Assembly (NCBI GenBank): GCA_027692465.1
Contig: JAQEYU010000005.1
Location: 1-64,000, forward strand
DNA: 64,000 bases
Source of the DNA: Enterococcaceae bacterium OF42-14pH9A
GTDB taxonomy: Bacteria; Bacillota; Bacilli; Lactobacillales; Enterococcaceae
Reading direction: 5' to 3'
Positions within the stretch are counted from its first letter, which is position 1; every line of letters begins with the position of its first letter. The notes beneath the pieces are model-generated. The model saw only the letters and a list, made by a program, of their open reading frames with translations, did no database searches and was not told the origin of the DNA. Below, piece after piece: positions 9,154 to 18,307 of the stretch. Made by a program: the position numbers and the translations under genes.

Positions 9154-9315
9154 GTTTTAAGCGGCAAAACAGCTGCCACTTGATTTAGGAGACAGGGTCC
9201 AGCAGACCGTCGGACCAGGTTTAAGGTGATAGATAAGTGTTCTTAAGTTTCAGCAGGTGCGCCGATTTTTCTGAAGTCTTTGGCTAAACTGCTGTATCAG
9301 TTTTTCAGAGACCTG

Positions 9316-10965
9316 CTAATCCAGGACCTGCCAACTGCGCTCCCGGTCGAAATAGGCGGCTTCGTTTTTAGCATTGGTGACAATCTCCTGCGGGTATTTC
9401 AAGACTTTCAACAGGGCAATGGCATTGCGGCTGATAGCCGGACCCGCTTTTACCTTGTAATCAAAAGTGACCCCTTCTTCATCAGTGACGGTTTCTTCAA
9501 AGTGCAGATTGACACATTTATTTTTCAAGATCTCCGTCAGTTCAATATCGTGGGTAGCCACGAAAGCCAGGCTGGGATGCTCGGCAATCCAGGCTACGAC
9601 ACTGGAGGAGGCCGCGATCCGTTCCACCGTGTTGGTTCCTTTGAGAATCTCGTCGATGAAACAATAGCAGCGGACATCGGTAGCTACCAGATCGAGCAGC
9701 CGCTTGATGGATTTGGTCTCGGCGATGAAGTAACTGTCCCCTTCGAAGATGTTGTCTTCCACCGCCATGGAAGTGATCACGTGACCCGGCTGCATGGCGA
9801 AACTTTCTGCTACCGCCGTGTTGATGGTTTGAGAAAGGATACAGCTGATGGCGATGGCTTTGACATAGGTCGATTTCCCGGAGGCGTTGGACCCGGTGAT
9901 CAGGGTATTCTTCTGCCAATCTACCGGATTGACGATGGCGCCGTTTACCAACGGATGATAGACGGATTCGGCGGCTACTGAACCGTCTCGAAATTCCGGG
10001 ATACAGCTGAGGGGCATATAGGTACGGAAATTCAAGATTGCAATAGCGACCTCCTGATTGCCCAAGAGTTCCCACAAGTTGATGGCTTGTTGTGAATGGT
10101 GAGCCAGCTTTTTCAAGACAAAATTATAGGCGATAAAGGGGATCATGAACATCATGTTCAGGTAATCCATGATCAACTCCATTTCAGAGGCCCCCTTAGG
10201 ACGGAAAGAAAAGCCCCACGAAGCGATCCCTTTCAACGGTTTCAGATTTTCGCGGATGGCTCCCTGATCCGGGAGGGGCTGCTTGGCGATCTTTTCAGCC
10301 AAAGCGATGGTCTGGACCAGATAGCGCATACTGTTGAGCTCGGTTTCCAGCTCGTTTTTTTTCATCAGGTAGTAGATGACATTGATAACCATTGCCCCTA
10401 AAAGAACACCGATCCCGATGATCTGACCGAAAATCAAGAGCCCGATTCCCACGATCGGCAGACAGCCCAGGAGCACGAAGAGCCAGAAATTCCCCAGTTC
10501 TTTTTTGACGCCGTTTGCCAGATAGTCTTTGGTGAAGTTGTTGTCTTGTTTGCCGAGGCGGGCGAACAAGTATTGGATGGTTTCCCGGACTTGAGGATTT
10601 TCCTGATAATAACGGATCAAAGCCTCGGTCTTGTCGGCCTGACCGAGGTCAAAGTTGCGCAGGCGCTGATACAAAGCTTCTGAGCCGACACTGGAGTAGG
10701 TAGCGTTGATCAGATCAAAAATGGCGAACATATCCAAGTCATACCATGTCAGGTCGTCCACCTCGGAAGCGGAGGGACGGAAACTTTTTTCGGTCTGCCA
10801 GGCTTTTTTCAAGCTGTCTTCTTTATCCAGCCGGGTTTGATGTGGCTGGCGGCCCCAGCGGTAACGAACAGTACGCCGTAGTTTTTGGCGGCTGTAAAGG
10901 TCCAGTGCAATCAATAATAAGATGATTCCTATGATAATGACGATCCCAAACTGCAGTTCTTTCAT
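9316..10965 (-). CDS. Membrane-anchored MutS-like ATPase
   Basis: 549 aa. The C-terminal third is a MutS-family ABC-type ATPase: Walker A GSNASGKST near residue 362, and Walker B with signature FIDEILKGTN near 443, plus ATHDIEL. The N-terminal part lacks the mismatch-recognition domain and instead has one membrane segment at residues 5-24 and a pair near 160-200 (FWLFVLLGCLPIVGIGLLIF and the following). Such membrane MutS homologues of unknown role occur in Firmicutes and Bacteroidetes. Its stop region sits near a long hairpin; its ATG overlaps the LysR gene's end, so the two are co-transcribed. Confidence 0.8.
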   Translation of the reverse strand: MKELQFGIVIIIGIILLLIALDLYSRQKLRRTVRYRWGRQPHQTRLDKEDSLKKAWQTEKSFRPSASEVDDLTWYDLDMFAIFDLINATYSSVGSEALYQRLRNFDLGQADKTEALIRYYQENPQVRETIQYLFARLGKQDNNFTKDYLANGVKKELGNFWLFVLLGCLPIVGIGLLIFGQIIGIGVLLGAMVINVIYYLMKKNELETELNSMRYLVQTIALAEKIAKQPLPDQGAIRENLKPLKGIASWGFSFRPKGASEMELIMDYLNMMFMIPFIAYNFVLKKLAHHSQQAINLWELLGNQEVAIAILNFRTYMPLSCIPEFRDGSVAAESVYHPLVNGAIVNPVDWQKNTLITGSNASGKSTYVKAIAISCILSQTINTAVAESFAMQPGHVITSMAVEDNIFEGDSYFIAETKSIKRLLDLVATDVRCYCFIDEILKGTNTVERIAASSSVVAWIAEHPSLAFVATHDIELTEILKNKCVNLHFEETVTDEEGVTFDYKVKAGPAISRNAIALLKVLKYPQEIVTNAKNEAAYFDRERSWQVLD

Positions 10966-11807
10966 GTCTTTGCTACTCCCTGTTCGGTTGTTTTTTCTGC
11001 CAAATATCCGTCGATACTGGTCAGGATGTGTTTTATTATATCCCGAAACTGCTCCTTTGGGGTCATTAAATAAAAATATCGCTGATTTTCTTCCGGCAGC
11101 CCCTGCCAGGCCAGGTCATCCCGCAATGAAAGCTTGGAGATGATGGCCTGACCGACTCCTTGTCTGAGCAAAGACAGCAGCAGCTCGTTATTGTTCACTT
11201 GGATCAGATGCGGGGTGAGATTGTGGCGCTTGAGGTGATTTTCATTGGCCAATCGTAAGCCGGAGTCGTTTTCCCGCAACAACCAGTAGGCAGAGTGGGG
11301 ATCACCGGCTAAGACCAGCTGATCGTGATAGACCGCTTTTTGGGTCAACGCTTCGCTGCGGACGGCTTTTTCGATAAAACCGATATCCGCCTTGTTCTGC
11401 TCCAACTGATGCACGACTGCTTCGGAGTTCATCAGCTGCAGCGAAAAATCCACATGGGGATGTTGCTGGACTAAATCTGCGACAATCGCCGGGACAAAAT
11501 AGACGCCGCAGGTATGGGAACAAGCAATAGTGCAATGCTCCCGAAAATTTTCTTTTTCTTTGAGACGGGCAGAGGTATCCTCCCAATTGGATAGGATTTG
11601 CAGTGCACGAGGATAGAAAAAATCAGCTTCCTTGGTGGGCCGGATCTCCTGTTTGCCGCTGCGGAGAAACAGACCGGTCTGCAACTGGTCTTCCAACTTT
11701 TTGATCTGCAGCGAGATCGTCGGCTGCGATAAAAAAAGCTGTTGAGCAGCTTGCGTAAAGTTGCGGGTCTCATAGACCGTAACAAATGTTTTCAATAATT
11801 GGAACAT
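10962..11807 (-). CDS. LysR family transcriptional regulator
   Basis: 281 aa. The N-terminal winged helix (FQLLKTFVTVYETRNFTQAA, LFLSQPTISLQIKKLEDQLQ, LFLRSGKQEIRPT) is textbook LysR, followed by a substrate-binding domain from about residue 90. ATG at 11807 has GAGGGTGC upstream. It is divergent from the TDT transporter at 12236, the usual arrangement for a LysR regulator and its target, and overlaps the MutS-like gene by four bases. Effector is unknown. Confidence 0.88.
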   Translation of the reverse strand: MFQLLKTFVTVYETRNFTQAAQQLFLSQPTISLQIKKLEDQLQTGLFLRSGKQEIRPTKEADFFYPRALQILSNWEDTSARLKEKENFREHCTIACSHTCGVYFVPAIVADLVQQHPHVDFSLQLMNSEAVVHQLEQNKADIGFIEKAVRSEALTQKAVYHDQLVLAGDPHSAYWLLRENDSGLRLANENHLKRHNLTPHLIQVNNNELLLSLLRQGVGQAIISKLSLRDDLAWQGLPEENQRYFYLMTPKEQFRDIIKHILTSIDGYLAEKTTEQGVAKT

Positions 11808-11976
11808 AAGCACCCTCTTTTCCAAAGTTCTTTCGAATAGCTGTCAGTCGGGGAAAAAGCAGATTTCGATATAACTATTATATTTCTTAATGGTTTTCAT
11901 TTAAACTATTTATTTCTCAAAGGATTCTGCAGCCGCTATACTGGACATGTTTCCCTGGTAGCTCCGGCAATAATGG

Positions 11977-12139
11977 TTGGGCCTGTCTGAAAACTTCAGC
12001 GGCGGATATTTTGGCCCTTTTCACCGCAGTTTGTGTTGTAAATGCACAACTTTGTCCCTTACAAGCTGCGCGTTACTTCCTGATTGCGGAAAAAAGTTCT
12101 CAAAAATCCGGATACCACTGGAGCTTTCAAACATACCCT
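11977..12139 (+). repeat. Dispersed repeat copy B
   Basis: Nearly full-length. Left end GGCCTGTCTGAAAAC at 11980, core CTTTTCACCGCAGTTTG and ACAAGCTGCG, right end CTTTCAAACATACCCTGA. It occupies most of the divergent spacer between the LysR gene and the TDT transporter, so it lies where their promoters would be expected. Its internal hairpin TTGTGT/GCACAA keeps pairing with different bases from copies A and F. Confidence 0.85.
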
Positions 12140-12235
12140 GAGCTCCTGCTTTTTAAGAGCCGGTACTGGTGTCTTTGGACTGTGCTTATATTTCCAACTG
12201 CAAGCAAGCGATTTTTGGACTGAGGAGAGGTTTTT

Positions 12236-13198
12236 ATGAAAGAATTTTTGAAATGTGTTCCGATACCCATCTGTGGTTTGATTCTGGGATTGGCATCCCT
12301 GGGTAATCTGGTAAAGGAATACGGACATCTGCGGCTGGGCAACGGCATGGGGATTTGTGCCGGAATCCTGCTGCTGCCGGTGCTGGCGAAGCTGATCGTG
12401 ACTTTCACCCATGCCAAACAAGGGCTGGAAGATCCGGTGATTGCCTCTGTTGCTCCCACCTTTACAATGGCAGTTATGGTCTTGTGTACCTATCTGCTTC
12501 AAATCGAAGGAATCGCCCCCTTCGTGAAATACCTGTGGGTTTTGGCAATCTTGGGTCATTACGGCTTAATGGCAGTCTTTACCTTCCGCTTTTTGATCAA
12601 GCCCTCTGTTAAATTGGCCCACTTGTATCCCAGCTGGTTCATTGTTTATGTCGGCTTGGGCGTGATCGCTGTCACCAGTGGCCGCTTTTCGCCTCTGACA
12701 GGACAGATCAACTTCTGGATCGGGTTGTTTACCTATCTGGTGCTGCTGCCCCTGATCATTTATCGGGTCTTCAAAATCAAGAACATGCCGGATCCGACGC
12801 TGCCTTTGATTACCATTATTGCTGCGCCCGGTTCATTGGAATTGACCGGCTATTTGAAGGCTTTCCCGCACCCGCAATTGGGCCTGGTGCTGCTGCTTTT
12901 GCTGCTGTCTCAAGTGTTGTACGGTTTTATTTTGACCCGGCTCGTCAAATTACTGCCGCTGCCTTTTTATCCCAGCTATGCTGCTTTTACTTTTCCGCTG
13001 GTAATCTCAGCTTTTGCAGCCACGGAAGCCGCTCGTTATCTGTCTGCTGCCGGGTATTCGGCAGAGTGGCTGGAGCTATTGGCTAAAAGTGAGACGCTTC
13101 TAGCATCTGCGGTCGTGCTGTTTGTTTTAATTCATTATCTGAATTTCCTGCGTAAAGCGACTGCAGATGTGCTGCACCAGGCACCGGAGCTGGATTAA
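12236..13198 (+). CDS. TDT family (TehA/SLAC1-like) transporter
   Basis: 320 aa with about ten hydrophobic segments. CGLILGLASLGNL at the N-terminus and GLASLGN/TFTMAVM/FPLVISAFA are typical of the tellurite-resistance/dicarboxylate transporter family (TehA, Mae1, SLAC1), called exfoliative toxin A-like in Enterococcus. Members are anion channels or exporters for small anions such as sulfite, malate or nitrate; the substrate here is unknown. GAGGAGAGG precedes the ATG. Control by the divergent LysR regulator is likely. Confidence 0.8.
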   Translation: MKEFLKCVPIPICGLILGLASLGNLVKEYGHLRLGNGMGICAGILLLPVLAKLIVTFTHAKQGLEDPVIASVAPTFTMAVMVLCTYLLQIEGIAPFVKYLWVLAILGHYGLMAVFTFRFLIKPSVKLAHLYPSWFIVYVGLGVIAVTSGRFSPLTGQINFWIGLFTYLVLLPLIIYRVFKIKNMPDPTLPLITIIAAPGSLELTGYLKAFPHPQLGLVLLLLLLSQVLYGFILTRLVKLLPLPFYPSYAAFTFPLVISAFAATEAARYLSAAGYSAEWLELLAKSETLLASAVVLFVLIHYLNFLRKATADVLHQAPELD

Positions 13199-13229
13199 AG
13201 CAGTCATGAGAGGCTGCCGCTGTTTATGC

Positions 13230-13279
13230 AAAAAACCGCTGAAGACCAACGGGAAAATAGTCGGTCTTCAGCGGTTTTT
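13230..13279 (+). terminator. Terminator after TDT transporter
   Basis: AAAAACCGCTGAAGACC pairs with GGTCTTCAGCGGTTTTT. The 200 bp from here to repeat copy C contain no recognisable gene. Confidence 0.9.
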
Positions 13280-13481
13280 GGTTGCCATAAAGGAGCTGAA
13301 ATCGAAATGTCGGGGAGGCAACAGGCCCCGGTTATTACTTTTCCCTGAGGCAACAGCAAAGTCATAGCAAGCAGTTGAAATAAAAATTTTACCGGCGCTG
13401 CCTTTTGTGGACTTTCTGAACTTGAGCCGGCTGTTTTTGTCGAAACGAACGGCGAAGTAAGTGAAGGGCTGTGATGAAAAA

Positions 13482-13642
13482 TTAGGGTATGTCGGGAAAC
13501 CTTGGTGGAAGGCCGATTTTTGCGGACCTGCCGAAGCCAAGGAGTAAAGCGCAGGTTATGTGGTACATAAGCGATCATTGCGACGCAGATTACGGTGAGA
13601 AGGGCCAAATAGCTGTCCCTGGACTTTGCAGACGCACCCTAA
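13482..13642 (-). repeat. Dispersed repeat copy C (inverted)
   Basis: Full-length, 161 bp, inverted relative to copies A, B, E and F. Its ends are symmetric: TTAGGGTATGTC at 13482 and GACGCACCCTAA ending 13642. The nrdI stop codon TAG (13639-13641) is made by the repeat end itself. The centre folds into TTATGT-GGT-ACATAA (13556-13570). Confidence 0.88.
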
Positions 13643-14094
13643 CCTTCAGCATGCCGTTGCCGCAAGATTTCATAGACCCGCTTGACATCGGCTGCGGTTC
13701 CGCGAAGTTCATAATCGGCCAACACCTGGGTATTGAACTGTTCTGCATATTGCTGGGCCGTCAGGCAGTATTGGCGGTTGAAGTTCTTGTTGCCGCTGCC
13801 GACGATTCCCAGACAGTAGTCAGCGTTTTGCTGATAGTCGATATACTCCCGCAGACTTTCGGTCAAGATCTCCTGGTCTCCGTTGTCGACCCCGTTGCCG
13901 CCTTCCAGATAAGTCGGGACAAATGCAAAAAAAGGTACCGTTACGGTTTGCGGCAAGGTATTGTCATCGATCTCCGTCAATTCAATCGTCGGTGCTGTCG
14001 GATCGGCTGTCTGCTGCTGAGCTGCATATTCCTGCAGCCGCTTGACAAAGGCGCGGGTGTTGCCGGAGATGGAAATGTAAAAGATAGTAATCAT
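13639..14094 (-). CDS. nrdI: NrdI flavodoxin-like protein
   Basis: 151 aa. FYISISGNTRAFVKRL near residue 4 is the FMN phosphate loop, FVPTYLEGGNGVDNGDQEIL near 58 and GSGNKNFNRQYCLTA near 100 are diagnostic for NrdI. NrdI supplies the oxidant to assemble the dimanganese cofactor of class Ib ribonucleotide reductase (NrdEF). No nrdE, nrdF or nrdH is beside it, so this is a stand-alone copy, as in several lactic acid bacteria. AGGAGGTCC precedes the ATG. Its last codons and stop touch repeat copy C. Confidence 0.9.
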   Translation of the reverse strand: MITIFYISISGNTRAFVKRLQEYAAQQQTADPTAPTIELTEIDDNTLPQTVTVPFFAFVPTYLEGGNGVDNGDQEILTESLREYIDYQQNADYCLGIVGSGNKNFNRQYCLTAQQYAEQFNTQVLADYELRGTAADVKRVYEILRQRHAEG

Positions 14095-14279
14095 GGTTCG
14101 GACCTCCTGTACTGGCTGAAAAAGCGGTTCTTAATTTCTGATTATAGCATTCCAAGACTGGAAGGCACGAAATTCTGCTCAGCAAAGAGCAAGTTGTGCT
14201 TGCGCTTAATTGCCTGCGTGGTATGCTGAAAAGGTGACCGAACACCTTGTTTCGGAATTTTATAAAGAAGAGGGATATC

Positions 14280-14843
14280 ATGATTCGTTACGCTGAAAAA
14301 AAAGATGCTCAGGCGATTGCACCGCTGATCCTGGTGATTTTAAAAGACATGGAGCTGCCTTTTGTAGCCCGCTATGGAGAAGAAAAGACACTGGCCGTGC
14401 TGGAGGCGGGGATTGTGACCGAGTCTTACCGGTACAGCTATCGCCGAGCACTGGTCTCTGAAATTGACGGACAGGTGGCCGGGGTCGCATTCGGCTATTC
14501 CGACAAAGAAGAACCTCAGATTGATGAGCCGTTGAAAGCCATCTTGCAGCAGTTGGAAATTGATCCTGAGGAAAAACTGTTTACTGATCCGGAAACCTTG
14601 CCAGGGGAATGGTACCTGGATACCATCAGCGTGTCACCGGCATTTCGTGGCCATGGCGTAGGGACCGCTTTGCTGGAAGCTCTGCCGCAGATCGCACTTA
14701 GAGATGGTGAGCAGGTGATCGGATTGTCTGTCGACCGCCAGAACCCGGGGGCAAAACGCTTATATTCCCGCATGGGCTATGAGGTAGTAGCTGAGACCGT
14801 CATCAGCGGCCATGATTATGAACATATGCAAAGACGTATCTGA
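14280..14843 (+). CDS. GNAT family N-acetyltransferase
   Basis: 187 aa. The acetyl-CoA site is SVSPAFRGHGVGTALLEA near residue 120, followed by LSVDRQNPGAKRLYSRMGY, the usual end of the GNAT fold. AGAGGGATATC precedes the ATG. The acceptor substrate cannot be read from the sequence. Single gene with a bidirectional terminator after it. Confidence 0.85.
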   Translation: MIRYAEKKDAQAIAPLILVILKDMELPFVARYGEEKTLAVLEAGIVTESYRYSYRRALVSEIDGQVAGVAFGYSDKEEPQIDEPLKAILQQLEIDPEEKLFTDPETLPGEWYLDTISVSPAFRGHGVGTALLEALPQIALRDGEQVIGLSVDRQNPGAKRLYSRMGYEVVAETVISGHDYEHMQRRI

Positions 14844-14860
14844 TCAGAAGTCAGCCAATC

Positions 14861-14895
14861 AAAAAGAGCTTTCCGAATGCGGAAGGCTCTTTTTG
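14861..14895. terminator. Bidirectional terminator
   Basis: AAAAAGAGCTTTCC pairs with GGAAGGCTCTTTTT (one mismatch) between convergent genes. Confidence 0.85.
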
Positions 14896-14914
14896 GGGTT
14901 ATTTTTGTTTTCTC

Positions 14915-15280
14915 TTAGTGGCGGGTACGGTAATAGCGTTCGCATAAGGTGTGACCGACTTTTTCGCCGGCATACCATGACAATGCGATACTGGTGAAAA
15001 GATAGAACAAAGAATCATAAAATTCGGGACTGATAAAACGCATCAGCGGGAATACAAAAGAAAACATCGCGACGCCGACGATCAGGCCGATCAAACCGCA
15101 AATAAATGCGATATTTCCTTGATCGAATTCGGTGACACCGTAATCCGGCAGCACTTCTTCGCCTCCGATAGCAATCGCCGGGATACAGTAGGCGGATACC
15201 GGATCTTGTGGATTGAACTCTGCTTTCGTCAATGCCGTTTTGCTGCGCTCCGCTTTCTTTTGATATTCTGTTGGTTCCAT
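14915..15280 (-). CDS. Hypothetical membrane protein
   Basis: 121 aa, not recognised. A soluble N-terminus of about 55 residues is followed by two membrane segments (FICGLIGLIVGVAMFSFVFP near 60-80 and FYDSLFYLFTSIALSWYAG near 88-106) and a short basic tail ending in RYYRTRH. The ATG at 15280 has GAGGAGG upstream; an in-frame extension to 15361 is not supported by any ribosome site. A perfect 14-bp inverted repeat lies just upstream. Confidence 0.6.
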   Translation of the reverse strand: MEPTEYQKKAERSKTALTKAEFNPQDPVSAYCIPAIAIGGEEVLPDYGVTEFDQGNIAFICGLIGLIVGVAMFSFVFPLMRFISPEFYDSLFYLFTSIALSWYAGEKVGHTLCERYYRTRH

Positions 15281-15363
15281 GGATAAGGCCTCCTCAATGA
15301 ATTGATGTGATATGTAGGCTGTGGTAAAGAGAACGTTGGCTCCTGTTTTTCCAACAATCATCT

Positions 15364-15405
15364 AACCGCTTTCACATTCATATTGTAACGCATGTGAAAG
15401 CGGTT
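15364..15405. promoter_or_regulatory. Perfect 14-bp inverted repeat, possible operator or cre-like site
   Basis: AACCGCTTTCACAT (15364-15377) is mirrored by ATGTGAAAGCGGTT (15392-15405) across 14 bases. The right arm with its next bases, TGAAAGCGGTTGTA, fits 12 of 14 positions of the CcpA cre consensus. No T-run follows, so a terminator is less likely. It may control the gene at 14915-15280. Confidence 0.45.
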
Positions 15406-15714
15406 GTATAGTTTATACACTAGGCTTTATGCAAGATTAAAGATTCAGAAAATTCGACTTTGTCCAAGAACTTTATGAAGAAATAAAGATAACAATTTTA
15501 ATGCAAAAAAAGTTTTAGTATATACCGTTTTTAAAGGGATTGACGAGGAAATCGCAGCGGTGCTGTCACAAGAGCAGCAACTTCTCTAGCAGAAAGCATC
15601 AAAGCAGCTGTACCACCTGTCTGAAATAAGAAAATATACCCGAACGCAGCCAAAAAAGACTACCCGGAGGCAGTCTTTGGCAAAAAGGCAGCTTTATTTT
15701 TGGGCCTGTTTGGA
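15406..15714. other. AT-rich intergenic stretch, no gene seen
   Basis: About 300 bp with no reading frame that looks real on either strand. Short stretches read like decayed coding sequence but I cannot assign it. AAAGACTACCC and GGAGGCAGTCTTT near 15655-15680 form a weak hairpin that could end the minus- or plus-strand transcripts. Confidence 0.5.
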
Positions 15715-16233
15715 TCAGTTGCTGGGCAGAAAGTGCCAGTCAAGATTGCGATTGGCATCTTTTTTGCGATTGTACAGCCAGTAATCCATGACAGCCGCAA
15801 TACAGATACACAACGGGGCATCCCGGTCGTCTGTAACGTCCAAAACGTAATAATCACCTGTCAAAAGGGAAGCTTTGTCCATCGTCATGACTGTTTGATT
15901 GAAGTGGTGGATGCTGTAGCGGTGGTTGTAGATATCACCGATCACTGTCCAATGGAGTTGCTGGATATAATAAAAGTCTCCGGGCCAATTGAAGATCTTT
16001 TGGAGTGTACCGACTTTCTTGAAATCTTCATAAATCTCAAAGCGGGTACCGAATGTGAAGCTGATCTGCTTGATACTGGCCACCAGACGGCCGTCCATTG
16101 CATATAAGGAGAGGGCATCGCCTTTGGTGCCCCAGCGACCCACCAGCAAAAAAAGCGACTTTCCGTCTTCGTTTTTCACGATTGTCCGGGTAACACTGGA
16201 CAGCTGCTTATCCTGAATGAAAAATTCCGACAT
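15715..16233 (-). CDS. LURP-one-related protein (YxjI type)
   Basis: 172 aa. MSEFFIQDKQLSSVTRTIVKNEDGK, the aromatic-rich strands (SLYAMDGRLVASIKQ, FEIYEDFKKVGTLQK) and the closing helix near CICIAAVMDYWLYNRKK match the LURP-one/YxjI family (a single beta-barrel around a helix, related to the Tubby C-terminal fold). Bacterial function is unknown. AAGGAGG nine bases before ATG 16233 fixes the start. Confidence 0.75.
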   Translation of the reverse strand: MSEFFIQDKQLSSVTRTIVKNEDGKSLFLLVGRWGTKGDALSLYAMDGRLVASIKQISFTFGTRFEIYEDFKKVGTLQKIFNWPGDFYYIQQLHWTVIGDIYNHRYSIHHFNQTVMTMDKASLLTGDYYVLDVTDDRDAPLCICIAAVMDYWLYNRKKDANRNLDWHFLPSN

Positions 16234-16301
16234 GATCGAGGGCCTCCTTTTGCTTAGTATATGCGGCATTTCCAGATCCTTATAGATGGTCGCAGGAATG
16301 C

Positions 16302-17171
16302 TTACAGATCTTCTGCGATTGCTCGGCGAATCGCCTTGCCGACCCCGGATTCCAAGTAAGAATCGGTGAGGTATTTGGCGTATTCTTTCAACTCCAGATG
16401 AGCATTGCCCATGGCGAAGCTGACACCTGCCAATTGGATCATACTGACATCGTTCAAGTTGTCGCCGATGGTCATGACATCCTGCAGGTCAATCCCGCGG
16501 TCTTTGGCGATATGGGCCACGGCGATCCCTTTTTGGGCATTTTTATGGTTGATTTCGATATTATTGACCCCGGAAGAGGTGACAGCCAAATCACCGTAGC
16601 CGTCGATATCTGCTGCGACCGGTCCCAAAACGGCAGGCCCTTCTTTGTGAAAACAAATCAATTTCAAGACCTGCAGACTCTTTTCCCGAATCGTGGAACG
16701 GATATCTGCAACATAGTGGATCGGCAGCTGCTCCAAGTGGGCAGCGGTCATAGCGATGGCCATTTTACGGGTCAGATGAGGCATCATTTCCGCAATGTGC
16801 TCGGCAAATAATTCGACTCGTTCTTCGCGACTTTGCGAATACAGGCCCTGATCGGTAAAGACTTCATAGTAGATCTGACGCTCGTCCAGGAGATCGAGAA
16901 TCGCAGTAGCTTTTGGATATTCAATGGGGACCGTGAACAGTGAATTGCCCTCCTGATCAAAAACATGGGCTCCGTTCAAGGTGACCATCGCGCAGGTGAT
17001 GCCTGCAGCGGTTAATGCCGGCAGAGCTTCCGGGCGATTGCGTCCGGTGGCGACGATGAATTCGATGCCTTTTTCCTGAGCTTCTTTGATGGCCGCCGCA
17101 TTTTCCTCGGAAATCTGCATGCTGTTGTCCAGTAATGTGCCGTCCATATCGGAGGCGATTAATTTGATCAT
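16302..17171 (-). CDS. Cof-type HAD-IIB phosphatase
   Basis: 289 aa. Motif I LIASDMDGTLLD at residue 3, ATGRN near 42 (motif II), a conserved Lys region near 195 (INHKNAQKGIAV) and GDNLNDVSMI near 240 (motif IV). The cap inserted between motifs II and III is the IIB type. Family members dephosphorylate sugar phosphates, FMN or pyridoxal phosphate; the substrate is unknown. Upstream on the minus strand is an SD-like GAGGAACGAG. Confidence 0.88.
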   Translation of the reverse strand: MIKLIASDMDGTLLDNSMQISEENAAAIKEAQEKGIEFIVATGRNRPEALPALTAAGITCAMVTLNGAHVFDQEGNSLFTVPIEYPKATAILDLLDERQIYYEVFTDQGLYSQSREERVELFAEHIAEMMPHLTRKMAIAMTAAHLEQLPIHYVADIRSTIREKSLQVLKLICFHKEGPAVLGPVAADIDGYGDLAVTSSGVNNIEINHKNAQKGIAVAHIAKDRGIDLQDVMTIGDNLNDVSMIQLAGVSFAMGNAHLELKEYAKYLTDSYLESGVGKAIRRAIAEDL

Positions 17172-17411
17172 ACTCGTTCCTCATTTTCTGCTTCATTGGG
17201 TCTTTGACAAAAGGTGTCTGCAGACCTCTCTGTCAACAGTTTACCACAAAACAGGAGAGAACTGACAGTCGGATCCTTTCAGTAAGCCAAGACAAAGTCG
17301 CGGAAATGACGTACAATAATGCTGATAAAACAGCTTGCAAAAGGTAGTGTCAAAGTTGGTGGGTGAGTGCCGTCAGCTGAAAGCGGGCGGGTAAACAGGG
17401 GAGATAGAACA

Positions 17412-18101
17412 GTGAAGAACATTATTCATAACAGCTGGCAGGAAATCTTGTCAGAGGAATTCACAAAGCCGTATTATCTGCAATTGCGGGAGTTTCTAAA
17501 ACAAGAATACGGCAGTCAGAAAATTCATCCGGATATGTATCATATCTTTTCGGCGTTGGAGTTGACGCCTTATGAAAAAGTCAAAGTCGTGATCTTGGGT
17601 CAGGATCCTTATCATGGCAGCAATCAGGCTCATGGATTGTCTTTTTCGGTCCAGCCGGGAGTCAAGATTCCGCCGTCTCTACAGAATATCTACAAGGAAT
17701 TGGAAACAGATCTGGGTTATCCGCCGGTGACTCACGGCAACCTGGTTTCCTGGGCCAAGCAGGGGGTCCTTTTGCTGAACACGGTATTGACCGTGCGGGA
17801 GGGACAAGCCTATTCCCATCGTGGCCACGGGTGGGAACAATTGACAGATAAAATCATTGAGGTGCTGAATCAGCGGGAGCAGCCGCTGGTTTTTATTCTG
17901 TGGGGCAAACCAGCGCAGGATAAAATCAAGATGATTGATACTAAAAAGCATGCCGTGATTACAGCACCGCATCCCAGCCCACTTTCGGCTTATCGCGGTT
18001 TTTTCGGATCACGACCGTTTTCAAAGGCCAATGCAGCGTTGGAAAAGTTCGGGGAGGCACCGGTGGACTGGCGGCTGCCGCAAGTTCCGGAGTCTGTGTG
18101 A
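17412..18101 (+). CDS. ung: Uracil-DNA glycosylase
   Basis: 229 aa. Family 1 UDG signatures: GQDPYHG (catalytic Asp, near residue 64) and [18 protein letters not shown] (catalytic His and Leu loop, near 187). It removes uracil from DNA to start base excision repair. GGGGAGA before the GTG at 17412 sets the start. The gene is followed by pta, an order conserved in several Firmicutes, but with 377 bp and a diverged repeat between them. Confidence 0.95.
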   Translation: MKNIIHNSWQEILSEEFTKPYYLQLREFLKQEYGSQKIHPDMYHIFSALELTPYEKVKVVILGQDPYHGSNQAHGLSFSVQPGVKIPPSLQNIYKELETDLGYPPVTHGNLVSWAKQGVLLLNTVLTVREGQAYSHRGHGWEQLTDKIIEVLNQREQPLVFILWGKPAQDKIKMIDTKKHAVITAPHPSPLSAYRGFFGSRPFSKANAALEKFGEAPVDWRLPQVPESV

Positions 18102-18307
18102 TACAATAGTGAAGACTGTTATATCATAATAGCGAAACTATGTGAAAAACATAACGAAGATAAAGGCTTTTTTATATAACAGCAAAATGAAACTGTTCTT
18201 TTTAAAAGGAATAGTGTATGATGAAATGGAAATCAGCAGGCACAGTTCAGAAACTTTAAAAACGTTTCCCTGGCCTGTCAGCGACTGGAGGTCAGTCGTA
18301 AATCACC

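Noticed and set aside
13489..14229. 246-codon plus-strand frame over nrdI
   Set aside because: It runs through repeat C and antisense to nrdI and shows no family features.
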